Positions 24,087 through 36,656 of a DNA stretch of 64,000 bases are shown in pieces. Positions within the stretch are counted from its first letter, which is position 1. Each line of letters begins with the position of its first letter. A model generated the notes under the pieces. The model did not search any database. It was not told the origin of the DNA and saw nothing but the letters and a program-made list of their open reading frames with translations. Both the position numbers and the translations under genes were made by a program. This stretch comes from Coprinus comatus (lineage: Eukaryota > Basidiomycota > Agaricomycetes > Agaricales > Agaricaceae): the NCBI GenBank assembly GCA_034638255.1, contig JAWPGT010000015.1:310001-374000 (forward strand), read 5' to 3'.

Positions 24087-27000
24087 ATGCCCCCCGTAAC
24101 GACACAGGACTCTATGGATCACCAGCAGACAACCCAGTCAACACCCTCGTCATCGGTTCTCAAGGAAAGACGCTTCAAACTGAGCAGGTAGATCTTGTTC
24201 TGTCTTTTTTTCACTGCTCTTTCGTTTTGGCTTATATACTGTGTCGGTTGTAGGGCGTGTGACCGATGTCGGTGAGCTACTTTTGTATTGAGATCGCATG
24301 CGAAGTTCAATCTAAAGCGTTTGTTAGGCGGAGAAGGATCAAATGTGATGAAGGTCATCCATGCCAGGCTTGTCTCACTGCTAACTCAGCTTGTACGTTT
24401 GAGGAGCCAGGGAAGAGAACTCATCCTCACAAATCAAAGTGCGACCAATTTTTGTTCGAGTCAAAGCTAAAGGGGTTGAAATTGATTTTTGGTTTTTTTC
24501 TTATCTGTTATTTAGACGTACAGCAACCCTGGAAGATCGTATGCATCACCTGGAAACTCTTATTCAGGCGATTCCGCCTGCTGTCTTCGCAGCGGGGGGT
24601 ACACTACCTCCAAATCCTATGAGTCACAACCCTTCAGATTCTACAACAAGTCCAATCGTTCCTTTTATCTATCCATCTGGAATACCGTCGGGTGTTCCTC
24701 CACCTTCTTTGCATGTTTTCCCGTTAATGAACCCCTCGACACACTTCACACATGACCCCAACGATAAACACCACAGTCCTCAAAATTCTCTTGGCTCGTT
24801 CTTGGGTGGTGTTTACAATATACAAGGGCAAATGAATTCGGATCAACTTATGGAGGAGACTTCGAGCGTGTCGTTGACGGCGTCGTACCTCTACTTTGAT
24901 GATGAAGGTTATACGCGATGGCAAGGAGAAACTTCAGGTCTTCCGGTATTAGACCTTTTGGTGGAACGACATACACCTGCACAGAATCGTAACGCCCATG
25001 CAAATCGTGCCCCCCGCCCACGTTCTGAACCTTCAAATCCTGCGGACAAAATGGCCAACGCCAGTAACCCCGACTGGTTCCCAAATCGGACATTACGTCG
25101 AACTGACATAAACCCTCAAACGTTGTGGAAGCTTATAACATCGTATATTGTACCAGAACTGATGGACAGGTAATCACATTCTCTGTGATTATTCTGCTGA
25201 ATTTTCATCGCTAATTGAGCGTCGGCTAGTCTGGTGCAATGCTATCTATCTACGTCATACTATATTCTTCCCTTTCTCCATGTCCCCACATTTTTAGCGG
25301 TATGTACCCACGCTGTCGGTTCTAAATTTAACCTCCCAGCTGATGTATTTGGTTCTCTTGATAGGACTATGGTAATCCTCAAAAATGGGGAGAGCCTGGT
25401 TTTGCAGCGTTTATCGTCGCTATATGTTGTCTGGCTTCTCGCCACATGGATGATCCTCGGGTACGAGCTGATGCCAGTGATAGCATCTCTGCCGGTGTGC
25501 ACTGGTTCGAACTCTTCAACCGCCTTCGCACACTTCCTATAGCCGACCGCCCAACTTTGTACAACATCCAAGCTAACTTGATCGCAGCTGTCTATGCTGT
25601 GGGTCTCGGTCGAATCTCTAGAGCAGCCGCAATTCTTGCCGAAGCAGTCACTATGTGCATAGACGCTGGTCTCCATCGCTCCGCCGATACCTATGATTTG
25701 TTTGATCCAATCGAAGACGAAGTCCGGAAACGTACTTTCTGGTGTGTCTACATTTGGGATAAACAGCTCAGCGCCCACTTTGGTCGTCCTTCGATGATTC
25801 GCTTGAGGGATTGCGATATCGCCGAACCCTCCCCTGTCGACGACGAATTCATCACACGAGAGGCTCTTGGTACCCCACCCCCAGGAACAGAATGTAGGAT
25901 GAGTGCATTTATTGTGTCTCTCAGGATTATGGTTGTATTGGAATCGGTTTTGGACGTTCCTCCGGCCCGCAAATCGGATGACTCGAATTCGTTCTTGTTG
26001 AAGGCTACAAGTGTATTGTCTGGAGCCAGGAAGTTCAAACCGATGAGAGAAGAAGAGGCGCTTATGGATGAAATTCACGCGAATATGCCGGCTTATTGGG
26101 CGCATTCCGCTGAAACACTCGCTAGTGAAGATACCATTCGACTGACTCAGGCCGAACGATTGCATTGTGCCGAGCAATTTGTTCGTCTACTCATTTATCG
26201 CCATCGGTTCTCCGAATTAGTTGCAGAGAGAACGAATGGACCTAACGAAGAGGAACAAACAGATGCAGAAAAAGAGGCTCTGATCGCTGCTCATAACTCT
26301 GCATTGCAAGTTGTTGCTGCGCATGTCAATATCGCGAAGAAGGGTCTCATGACATACTGTAAGAAACCATTTGTTCTCCTATTTCTGCCATTGGAACAGA
26401 GCTGACTTCTTGTTCCTGGAACTTATCAGATGGCGTACACGTGATACATCAACTCACACAGGCTGGTCGTACTCTCGTTGCTATTTTGCTCTGTTGCAAG
26501 ACAGAAGCTTTACAACATCTGATACCACCTGGATTAGACGCTCTTCGATCCTGCATTGGACTTCTTAGAAGGTTCAGTGGTCGTTATGTGTGTGGACTAC
26601 GTTCAGGGGATCTCATGGAGGAGTTTTGCCGACGTGAGTATTACAATATGACTGTTGCTTGGATATGTTGTCTCACTTCCCTCGAATCTGACAGTAACAC
26701 AAATACCCCTTGATCCCACGAATGGATTGAGATCTGATAATGGAACCACCCCCTCCACACGCCCTGCATGGATTCGTCCTGTCCGTAAAAAGGCACCTTC
26801 TGCCCCTAGATCAACTAATAGCGCCGATTCACCTTCTCATCAAAGTAGTCCCGAAGCTTTCTCACCCTCCGAGTTCTTCTCTAGTGATTCGACCAAAAGC
26901 CAATCGTTTTCATCAGCTCCTCCATCCACTGCGTCTTGTCCAACACCGGGACCAATGCCATCATCACCTCAATATAATGGTGGCGGGCATGTCTCACAAA

Positions 27001-27320
27001 ATTCAACATCATCGTTCTTGGACCCTTCTTCTACTGGTTTAGGGTTGAATATGATCAGAGAAGATTCACAGATGTATATGTCACCTGGAGATATGATGGC
27101 GTTGTTTAATGATGGAAACGTGGATGTAAATCATTTGTTTTCTTCTGATTTCACTATGGGAGGACAGCAGCCACCGGGTGGTCAAACGGGTAGAGGTCAA
27201 GGTACACAAGGACAGGGTGTGGATGTTAGACCAGGTGCTATTGCGTCCGGTGCTCCCGCTCCTTTTGGGAGTCCAGTATTTATGAAAATGAGTGGAATGA
27301 ATATGAGCAATTCTCCATGA
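24087..27320 (+). CDS. Zn2Cys6 fungal transcription factor with middle homology domain
   Basis: Eight exons (24087-24187, 24254-24271, 24328-24438, 24516-25169, 25230-25299, 25365-26358, 26430-26633, 26695-27320) join to 925 residues. Exon 2 is only 18 nt, and the zinc cluster is assembled across exons 1-3: [18 protein letters not shown] then [12 protein letters not shown], the C-x2-C-x6-C...C-x2-C-x6-C pattern that binds DNA as a binuclear zinc cluster. A short coiled-coil-like segment follows ([14 protein letters not shown]). Residues about 320-600 form the fungal-specific regulatory domain (PF04082 type), with [35 protein letters not shown] and [21 protein letters not shown]. The C-terminus is a Ser/Pro/Gln/Gly-rich likely activation region. 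The pathway controlled is unknown; the neighbours give no hint of a cluster. All phases agree and no frame break is present. Confidence 0.93.
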
Positions 27321-28502
27321 GAGGATGATATCATGTTCGTGTTTGCCCCACTTTGTTTTGTTGATTTTCTCTTTCTATTTGTGGTTTTTGTGTCTTTTTG
27401 AGGGACTTTGGGCTAGGCCGGTCGTTGTGTTTATCTTGAGGATTGGTTGTTGCAACATTGGTCCTCTTACCCTCTCCGAATTGAATGGATTTGTCCCCAT
27501 TTATCGTTACTCGTATCGCTTTTTGATTGCGTTCGTTTGTTACATATATATGCTGTATGCTGTTGGATTTATACTTCCTCCTTTTTTCTCTTTCTTTTTT
27601 TATCATTTCGTATATGTCACATTTTCTGTTTCTGTTTCTGATTCCTCGCTGATCGGTGATCGTGTCTCTTGTTTTATTTCTGGATTTTTATTTATTACTT
27701 ATTCAAAATAACCGAATCTCTGACTCCCGTGTTTACTTTGTCTACCCCGCCATATGTGTCCTATGTATCTCTCTCTCTTTCTGTCTATCTACTTACTACT
27801 TACTGTCATGACATTTGTTCGTCACTTTTATTAATTAATATGGTTGGGGGTTAGGGTATATACAGTGTATGTAGCTTTTTTTCAAAATTTGTTTTTCTTT
27901 TTTTTTCTTCTTTTGGTTCAGTGTTTGTTGGTTACTGCGTTTGTATCTCTCCTGCTGCCTTATACCTATGTAGTATGTCTATGTCTCCATATTTTTTTTG
28001 CCTCATTATATATATATCGGTTTTGATTTTTATATATAAAAAGTTTTGTGTAGTTTTAGACAGTATCTATCAGACTTATTATCTATCATTTGCATATTTG
28101 GCGCTTGTACATATGTCTATTGCTGTGAGTCTTGTTTTTTAAAAAATATTGAAACGCCTTACCGAAGATAACTAACTACTCGACCCAAAATAAATGTAAC
28201 GGAACCAGTTTTTCATGATATATACATATATACACAAGGCTTTGGGTATTATATATCCCCCGAATTTCGTAAAACCTGTGAGCTGTGAGTATTTCAATTT
28301 TCAAGGACATGCTAGCAATACGGAAGAAACCTATAGTAGGTGCAGCCTCTCAGACGTAAGATTGGAGTACCATAATATCAGAAAATAAATAGTTGACTCA
28401 AGGTACTCTCCTACAACTACATATTATAGTGTATCGTGTGAGTATATGGTATAATCAAAATCTAGTATATCTCAACCGTTCACTGTGCATCACTAGCTGG
28501 AT
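27321..28502. other. convergent intergenic region, T-rich
   Basis: 3' flanks of the regulator and of the minus-strand GTPase gene. 27340-28140 is strikingly T-rich on the plus strand with several open frames of low-complexity hydrophobic peptides, which I read as composition artefacts. Confidence 0.4.
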
Positions 28503-30870
28503 TTAAGATGGCTTGAGTAGGCACTGCACAACGTAGGTGGCAATCGCACTGAAGCTGTACGGAGGTGAGTGTAAATGATTATCCGCACAGACATAGCATA
28601 CCGGTGTGTTCAGTTTCTCGATATTTTTCTCCAGCCGTTCTAAATCTTTACGGAGTCCCTCGATATTTCTCTCCAGCCGTTCGGAATCATTACGGGATGC
28701 TTCGTTCTGTACCACTGCCATTAATGAGAGTCTTATCTAGCAAAAATAAGACCTTTGATGAAACCCAAGGACGCCGGAGTATTCACCTGCAACCTTTGTA
28801 AACTAAACTTCATTGCATCGTTACAATCCGCAATTACACGTTGATCTTCAGGTTGTAGGATGTAGCGCGTTACAACATTCCGTTCAGCTGCTTTAATCTT
28901 TTTAGCGATGTTGATAATTTTGTTTAGTTCCCTATATACGAAAGGGCCAGAAGTTGCATCAGGAAAAGAATTACATCCCATAGCTAGACACTTACAGAGT
29001 AAAATTGTCGATAGCAGAAATTATATTCAAGGGATATATTTCTTGCATACACCGCACATCCTGAGTGATTATTTCAATAAGTTGACTGGCATCCTTCATT
29101 AGGTTAACAAGGGAGTCATGGGTATCCCTGGCATTCTAAATGGAGTCATCAGTTTATATGAGAGAACTTGAAAATACACAGGTTCATACGATCAACAATT
29201 CGGTGATTTGCAACGCGACTGACACTACACTTTGGAGTCCAGGTACTGAAAGTCCCGCTGTGGTTGATTTTACAAGCCTCAGCGTCTGGAGGGTATATGT
29301 CAGAGCATTAGATTGAGATTCACGGGTTCGTTCCCCATCAATCAAGGTAACTTCAGGAACATTGACATCGGGAAATGACGCCAGGTCATTGGTGGAAAAA
29401 CCAGACTCTAGCACAGGTGTCGTAGGATTGGAGACTACAGGGAATGTGGCACTGCCGGTTCCATGCTGGACGGGTATGTAATGCGGTGAGATGGAGGAAT
29501 AAATAGAGGATAATCTGGATAATATGAATTCTTTCCAGTTATATTTGCGGCGGGGAGATTGTTGTATTTGATTTGTGAATAAATTTAAATTTGATTTGTT
29601 GACAAGTAAGGCCTCCTCCAGAGAATTCTGTAGATGGTTGTTGTCACTTGTAGATATCTCTTTTAGCAAGAGTTCCAGCATCTTGTTTTCTTCCATCAAG
29701 ATTTTGGCCATTGCATTGAGCTGCAAGAATAGAATGCGTCCAGCTGAAGTTTTTGCGAGAGGTATCCCTTTGTCTACCAATTCCTCTTGAATCGTCAATG
29801 CTAGTGAAGCACGCCTGGTCGCATTGATGATATCCCAAGCCGACGCATGGGTATACTGGAAGCGTCGCACCTGAGAGCCGCTTTTAATGAAGGGCATCCA
29901 GTAATTTTGACACAAGTTCCTTTCACGACGAATTCCTTCCTCAGGATATAGGACAAGGTCCCATTGGGTGGTGACAAAAATTACGTTTTTAAGAGCTTTA
30001 TTGCCACACAATTGCTGGAACATTATCATCAGTTTATGCAGCAAGGTTCTTGAAATTTGATCATCGATGATATGATGAAGAAATAGGATGCCCGAGAGCA
30101 TAACACCTCTACGATACCTGTAACGCTGATTCAACAATAGTAAATGAAAGGATATAAATTGCCTTACGTGTTCCCTAACCATGTTGCAATAATTTTGAGT
30201 ATATCGATATCATCCATATAGGTATTATCGAACCCTGGTGTATCCACAAAGACAACATCCCGTTCCTGGTTTTGTGGATCCCTACATCGGATAGTTTGCA
30301 CTTCGGCGGTACATGACCGCAGAGTATGACCGATGAGAACGCTTTCGTTGCCAGTCGCAACATTAATGAACTAGATAAAATGGTTCAATGTAGTATTCCT
30401 TTGTTCCTATCTGGATCACTGACAGTGCTTTTTCCGGTGCCTGTGAATCCCATCACACTGTTAAGACTAGTTGAGACCGTGGGGTTTTCTTTAATTAATG
30501 AAGATATGCTCACGCTATAACTATGTCATCTTTGGACACATCCTCGTAGCCTTCGCTTGCATCTAGCGCTGAAAACTCAGAACGAGGGGAAAAACTGAGG
30601 CCTCCGTCGTCCCTATCCTCGTTGAGCATAGAAAAATGAGTACATGTAGTCTTATAGCTCGCGGAGGCTGTGTCAGAGTAGATGCTCGGGGCACTATGGG
30701 GACGCAGACAGGAATCTGAGCAGGCAGTCCAATAGTCGGACGCTATGGAACTGGAACAATCGTTATCAAGGTTTCTCTGAAATTCAGCGACCAACGATTC
30801 TAAGTAGCCTGTCTGTGTTCGAAGATGAGCATTGAAGAGGAGGTATCATGAAGAAGAGACATACCGTCAT
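28503..30870 (-). CDS. P-loop GTPase-domain protein with helical C-terminal bundle
   Basis: Eight exons join in frame to 662 residues: 30870-30865 (tiny; a longer 5' leader or earlier start is possible), 30812-30514, 30457-30424, 30370-30168, 30117-29190, 29135-28996, 28931-28787 and 28736-28503. After a Ser-rich N-terminus (about 100 residues) comes a GTPase core: VMGFTGTGKST (P-loop), a switch-like GHTLRSCTAEV, FVDTPGFDNTY (Walker B/G3) and VIFVTTQWD in the G4 place. This matches the fungal P-loop family related to AIG1/septin-type G domains, common in Agaricomycetes. The C-terminal part after residue about 455 has amphipathic helices (LQSVVSVALQITELL, LVNLMKDASQLIEIIT, ELNKIINIAKKIKAAE) and ends in a heptad-like coiled coil (ERLERNIEGLRKDLERLEK). 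Such helical bundles recall four-helix death-fold or HeLo/MLKL-type modules, but that is inference. Confidence 0.75.
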
Positions 30871-30976
30871 GTCTAGGGTTTTGTGGACAAATAGAATAGG
30901 GTGTGGCGTGATGAAGAAAAAAAGAATTGGCAGTAGATGCCTGACTGTAAACACGTTCAGACATGATGGCCCCCTG

Positions 30977-31510
30977 CTATATTCGCTTCGCGAAGCACAC
31001 ATTAAGTGATCCAATAATAACGGTAATGACAGGACCCCAGAATATTCCTGTACCAAACAGGACAAAATTAGGAAAACCAGACGAATTGACTTTCAATTTT
31101 TCCTGTGAGGGATAACAAGGCACACTGCGGTGTACCGGATCCAGTAAGACTATGGAGCCTTGAGTCAGGTCTTCAACGCATTTTGGAAGTTCATCACTGT
31201 AGGAGATTGTTTTGGCGCAAGGTCCTGGAACGACATAATTTGTTGACAATGTTTGGATGCTCTCGATAGCAAGGAATTTTATTTCCTGTTCAGCGCGATA
31301 GTCACCTTGGTCTGGTGTTATGACGCGTCGGGGCGGAGACTGAGGGGTAGACTTCGGTATGGTAAAGCAAGGGGAGCACTGCGGAGTTTTCTGGTGAAAC
31401 AGGTCGCAAGTAGTCTGAAGCGAGTTCTCGGAGTCCCTTCTATATATAGTAATGGGACTTCGAGAACCCCTAATATGGTGATCTACCAAACTACCAGCCG
31501 TTTTACACAT
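30977..31510 (-). CDS. hypothetical protein with C-terminal hydrophobic segment
   Basis: One open frame of 177 residues from an ATG at 31510. No domain is recognised. The N-terminal half is Ser/Thr/Pro-rich (TPQCSPCFTIPKSTPQSPP). Near the C-terminus PNFVLFGTGIFWGPVITVI is hydrophobic enough for a membrane helix and is followed by AKRI at the stop, which would fit a tail anchor. It lies 107 bp upstream of the GTPase gene on the same strand, so it could also be an unrecognised 5' part of that gene. Weak call. Confidence 0.3.
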   Translation of the reverse strand: MCKTAGSLVDHHIRGSRSPITIYRRDSENSLQTTCDLFHQKTPQCSPCFTIPKSTPQSPPRRVITPDQGDYRAEQEIKFLAIESIQTLSTNYVVPGPCAKTISYSDELPKCVEDLTQGSIVLLDPVHRSVPCYPSQEKLKVNSSGFPNFVLFGTGIFWGPVITVIIGSLNVCFAKRI

Positions 31511-32026
31511 TTCAAATATCCGTAACCTGTTTTTTTTGAATTCACATTGTAGCACGAGTCATCGAGTATACTACATCTCAAACTCTTCACTCAATTATGC
31601 CAAAATCTCCAGCAGTCACAGACTGTGTAGCTGTTGAACCAGCACAAATAGGCCGAAAGAATGTCTCTCGAGTACCAAAAGCAACACCTTCACCGTCGCT
31701 GGTCAGAATGAAGATTAGCTAGTCGAGAATAGAGGGGCGAACCGCAAGAGTGGCCCTGCGATTGGTACGGTTACCATAACATTGAACAAAACGTAAACCC
31801 AGTGCAAGCTTCTATTAAATTCTTAGTCGAAAATCCTGAGTTCCAGTGTTTCTTCTAGTCACACATATTGTTGGAGGTCCCATAATTCTTCCAACCCAAT
31901 GCTATACGAGCTTCACCGTTTTCTGTTCAATTAATGCCCCGCTATGTTTGTAACGTGTTTACTAGGATTGTATTACATGTAGTAGGAAATCTCTCGACAA
32001 AACTTTAAACACAAATTTGATCGTGT
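31511..32026. other. intergenic
   Basis: No gene or repeat recognised between the hypothetical gene promoter and the F-box 3' end. Confidence 0.35.
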
Positions 32027-33252
32027 TCATTGCGCCCCACAGACCATCTTCATGAATACACCCTCAACAAGCTTTCTACCCGTTTCAACACATCGAGAAA
32101 CTTGCATCTTCTTATGAAATTGTCCAGCACACCCCGATTGAAGAATATAATCATCAATAGGTTCTTCAACTATTCTTTGATTATAATCAACACCTTCACC
32201 CTCTATAAAATACGTCCGAACATAAATCCATTCCAAATCCATCGCTAACGGAATATGTTTAAGAATATGATACAGATCGATTTCATAGACACGTGCATAT
32301 TGACAACCTTCTTCCAATTTCTCGTTGAGAAACTTGTGATCATTATTCTTGTGAGGCGTTGGAATACGGGTCTTCGGACCGTTTCATCATCTGTATCAAT
32401 GTTTGTATAGTATTCCGGAGAGCGTTGAATAAATGAAAGTCCAAGAGTTTCAAGGTTCCGCATTTCAGGGAAAATGTCAACATAATGTAAGAACGCGCAT
32501 GAGGAATATATGTTGACTATCTTGAGATGAGTTATGTTAGACCAATTGAAGTCTTTTAGGGGCCGAAGACTGTCAAGGGTAAGATAACGAAGGCGAGGAG
32601 AATTTTGAAAAAGTTGAGTGAAAGGGGAGTTTAACCACATCATTCCAAAATCGAATAAAATATGAGTAAGAGGGTTATTACAACCCCAAAGAAGTTGTAA
32701 TTCCTCCAACATAGGAAAGGTAGTAGATTCGTGGTCCAGGGCTTGGATAAACTTGGGATTCTTGTTGTTCGCTTTTAACCATTTGTTGTACTCCACGTCG
32801 AAAACATCCATCCTGAAGCAATTCAATTTCAAAGACACCAATCTGGAAGATATAGATGTTAAAACATGAACCAGAGCTTTGGTTATGACTTTAGCATCAT
32901 TTGAAGAGGTGCCTTGAGCTGAAAAATAGAATCTACGGGTTTTGGAATTCTTGGTTGACTTGACACATCTCTTCACATCCTCCAAGATACGGTCCATCAT
33001 AGAGCTGTCTTCTGGTACATTGTCAAGGTCAAGTGCGACTCTTGACCAAACAACTGAAGTAGATTCTACAGTATCCTTCCAGCGTTTACAAACTCCGGAG
33101 ATGCAAAACGGGTCCAAGGTGTCTGATGGAGTAGCAATATTGTTTCCTATGACGATGAGGTCCGGGACAGCGTCCAAGAATGTTTCAGAAAGTATTTCAT
33201 TTGGGAGTTGATCGATAGGAATGGTGTTAGTGATTTCAGCAGTCAAAGTCAT
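32027..33252 (-). pseudogene. F-box protein with one frame break
   Basis: Close paralogue of the intact gene at 4962-6179. I take the ATG at 33252, in front of IDQLPNEILSETFLDAVPD (F-box), followed by VCKRWKDTVESTSVVWSRV and the same leucine-rich body (LRYLTLDSLRPLKDF, LETLGLSFIQRSPE). The original frame runs off at about 32330 into a short wrong tail, while the true C-terminus continues in another frame from about 32325 (EEGCQYARVYEIDLYH ... DDYILQSGC) to a stop at 32027. One extra base in the AAA run at 32330-32332 would restore a continuous protein of about 408 residues. So this is either a very recent pseudogene or an intact gene with a base-calling error. Confidence 0.8.
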
Positions 33253-33326
33253 TGGAGAGGATTTAAACGTTCTGCAGGTGAAGTTGTTCGGAGAAGCGAG
33301 AGTTATGGTTGGCCTCACGACCCCCC

Positions 33327-33340
33327 GGTATTTATACTCC
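33327..33340 (-). promoter_or_regulatory. TATA-like box shared with the 6179 F-box promoter
   Basis: Minus strand GGAGTATAAATACC, 75-88 bp upstream of the ATG at 33252. Thirteen bases are identical to the box at 6277-6290. Confidence 0.5.
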
Positions 33341-34933
33341 AGATGGCTGCTGCCTTCGTATGTACTGGTTCACCAGAGCTTTGACCAAGACGAAGGAATC
33401 GTATAGCAAAGGTCCAATACTCCTATCCATTATAATTGTGACCCCGACTGTCTATTTTTTCCCTTCGCAGAATTTGACATAGAGAAAAACACATACAGTT
33501 GACCGGAAGCTCAACGTTAAACTTTGAAGGATGGCTGGACCATTCACACCGAATTATTAACAAAGATATTTCATTCTGCATTCTGTTGAATGATAAGTTA
33601 AATTTCTATTGCACAGTGCCAGACAATTTGCGTTTGTCGGGACTGCGGAAATTGAAAGTTGAACTTATAAGCTGATCCCCAAGAAGAATATAAATTGTCT
33701 ATATGTATATTGAAGAGGCTGATGAGAAGATGAAGAAGGTTACAACTTGCCATTTGAAGCCTTTGTGCACGTAATCTCTCGAACCATTCGTTAATTTCAG
33801 AGCACTTCAAGAAAGTTCAAGTCCGCAAAACTAGAACATAGAAAAATATTTCATGTTGTTTTGTTTCTTATTGGTCCTGGTAAAGGCCTGATATAATATA
33901 ATTCAAAAAATGTATCCCCGTCGAGTCGGGGACGTTGCGATTGTCGAAGACAAAACTTTCTCACCAGGTAAAAACGAGATAAACGGGGAAAAGAGGAAAG
34001 TGCAATTATCCGGTGAGAATGTAAGACGTCGGACTTGGCGACAATCTTGAACGTAATTTAATTTTGGGACAACATAGGTGACTACATGTGAATTCTGCCA
34101 GGGAGCAATGCATTCTCAGACATCTCTTGATTTTGTTGTTAAGGTGCGCGTACCATGTTTCTACATAGTGATACAAGACTCAATTTCTTGACAAGAGAAA
34201 TTTCCGAAGAATTTGGAATGGTTTCCATCAGTTTCCGTCGCGTGCTCGAGGTCCAGGGGCCTCACGAAGCATACATACCGTAGTCAAGCTGCATAACGCA
34301 GGAACACTGAACCTTTTGATGAAACGCTGTTGAACGTCGAACACTTGCCAGCAACGATGAGAGAAATCAACTGTTCCCCTGACGGTGGTTGTAATCAGCC
34401 CCGAAATTCGCGCCCACGTGAGCGGGATGATACCAATGATGGGGCGGGCGTCTTAATTTGGACCATCCCTTTGTGAGTGTCTACCAGTATGGGCTCTCCT
34501 TTCAAGTGTCCAAGCACCGTAAATACTCATGGACCAGCGATGGTCAAAGCTTTCCATTTACCCTCCTTTCACTATCCCGACGTCACCCGCCAATAATTGT
34601 TCACTTGTTACGAACTGACAACGGTGGTTCTCGGGGCCCATTTAACTCAGGCGAAAACAATTAGCTCCTGGACCAACTTGGGTTGAGTGCTTCCGTGGAA
34701 GGTTCTCACGACCTTCTTGTGTAACCCATAACAATAACAGAGATTCGGAGCCCTACACCTGACAGCCCGATATGGAGTCGGCTGCTTTACATCATCAACT
34801 TTCTTTTTGTTCAAGGGTAACCCACAAGACAAAAGACAGACAGCTACTTATACCATGTGTCAGTCCGGAAATCCATACCATTTCCTTGACGCCTTTCGCT
34901 CTGCCCACAATCAACACTACCTGCGCCAACTCG
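33341..34933. other. intergenic between divergent F-box genes
   Basis: Only short frames. G+C rises around 34240-34460 without a recognisable element. 34772 offers an in-frame upstream ATG for the next gene, 162 nt before the start I prefer. Confidence 0.4.
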
Positions 34934-36656
34934 ATGTCTATTCCGATGTCAACTATCAACGACTTGCCCTTTGAGCTCCTCGGTCATATCTTCTCGCTTG
35001 CCACCCATGGAGAGGAGCACAATTCCTATGCTCGATATACCCACCAAAGGTCTCTATTTGACACCGAGTCTGTCAAGATGCCTATTCTACTGTCCTGCAT
35101 TAGCAGATATTGGAGATCCGTTGCCCAAAACACACCAGCTTTATGGACGAGTTTATGCATTACGCAGGAAATGGTTGTGGAACATGATACTGGTGATTAT
35201 TGCCAAACATATCTTGACACCACCTTCCTCGAACACTACCTTTCTCACTCTCAACAATATCCTCTCGATATTCTCATTGACGCACGCGACCCAAGCTGGA
35301 ACTTGGAGTCGATGTCGGAACCTGAGTACGTAATATCCACTTCACAAAATTAGAATGTATATTAAAATTTCCTCTAGGACACCCTTCGATCTTAATTCAG
35401 AAGGTCATGCACCCACATTTTCATCGACTCATATCATGGAAACTCTCCACCTTCTTGTTCCCCACCTCCACCGATGGCGTTCATTCGAAGTCCTTACCGA
35501 TATTTGGGCCCCCATGTATACTGCGCTCGAATGCATCAACCCCTTCATCGTCGTCCATGGTGCACCTAGGCTCGAATCCCTGTATCTCGGCCGTTGCAAC
35601 GAATACCCCAGTTATTCTCCCGAATTCCATCCTAAGGCCATGAAGGGGCCATCGTTATTCACATCACAAACCGAATTGGGAAACATCCTTCCAAGCCTTC
35701 GTTACCTCAAACTTCAGGGTGTTCATGTAGAATGGTCCGCTCTTGGTGAGATCTTTTCCCAACGCGGAGACACCATTAGTCTTGCTTCATTAGAGCTTGA
35801 TTTCCATTCTCGTGATGTTCGTCCTTCATTGGAGGAATTCCACCAACTCCTATCCTCAAACCCTCATCTCCAGACACTTTCTATCTCTGGGTCCGGTCCT
35901 CTTGTCACCGATATGGATGATGATGCTACACTCGTCCATCTCAACATCCTGCCTGTCCAACTTTCCAAACTCAAAGCATTGACTCTCGGATACAGGAATG
36001 TTTCCGAATGTCAAACAGTTCTCGAAATTTTGAGTGCACCCAACGTTCAAACGTTGACTTTGGAGGATGGAACACACCTGGGAGATCCTGAAGATGTTGA
36101 TTCAAGTTCTATTCTTTCATATCTTGGAACTGGCGAGTTCCAAGACACCGACAACTATAAATTCTCTTCCACTACTCAACCAATCTTCCCCTGTCTCACT
36201 TCGGTCTCACTTTCGGCATTGAAAACTAAAAAAGATCCTGTAACTCTGAACGTTTTCCTTAATTCTTCACAACACTTGCAAACCTTGGAGGTATCCAAAA
36301 TTGGAATAGAAGAAGTCATCGGTTCTCTTGCACCTAGGCCTTCAACTCTCAACTCTTTGGGTCAAACTATTATTTGTCCCTGTCCAAAACTTCAAAGCCT
36401 TGTTATCAAAAATATTGATACTGATGGTGCTGTTAAATTTTATTATGAAGTTGAATCGTTGCAGAATGCAAGATTGAATTGGGGTGCAACTCAGTTGAAT
36501 TTCGATGTTCAGATATCGGAGTTTGATGATGAGGATATGGATATTGATATTGATATGGAAGAGATGGAGTTGGAATCTGAATTTAGGGATGGCGGTGTTT
36601 TTAATGATGCCGAATTTGATAGATGTTACACCGCTGCAGCCTTGCAATATCGGTGA
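34934..36656 (+). CDS. F-box protein, second subfamily
   Basis: Two exons, 34934-35325 and 35378-36656, give 556 residues plus stop. The F-box is at the very N-terminus: INDLPFELLGHIFSLATHG, then PILLSCISRYWRSVAQNTPALWTSL. It is followed by a long leucine-rich region (ILPSLRYLKLQGVHVEW, NPHLQTLSISGSGPL, LKALTLGYRNVSE, NVQTLTLEDG). This is the common Agaricomycete F-box type with HxxRWRSFE-like motifs (here LHRWRSFEVL), different from the 4962 and 32027 copies. The C-terminus is acidic (repeated DID/EEM). A start at 34772 would add 54 residues, but 34934 places the F-box at the usual position. It probably acts as an SCF substrate adaptor; target unknown. Confidence 0.82.

Noticed and set aside
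25260..26177. 305-codon minus-strand frame opposite the Zn2Cys6 gene
   Set aside because: Antisense shadow of a conserved exon; no recognisable domain and the plus-strand reading is clearly the real one.
27325..28142. Several overlapping plus-strand open frames of 60-128 codons
   Set aside because: They encode Phe/Leu/Tyr/Ser-rich low-complexity peptides that follow from T-rich DNA; no domain, no splice support, and they lie in a 3' flank.
33253..33318. Upstream extension of the 32-33 kb F-box frame
   Set aside because: It begins with GTG. The ATG at 33252 lies a normal distance from the F-box and from the TATA-like box.
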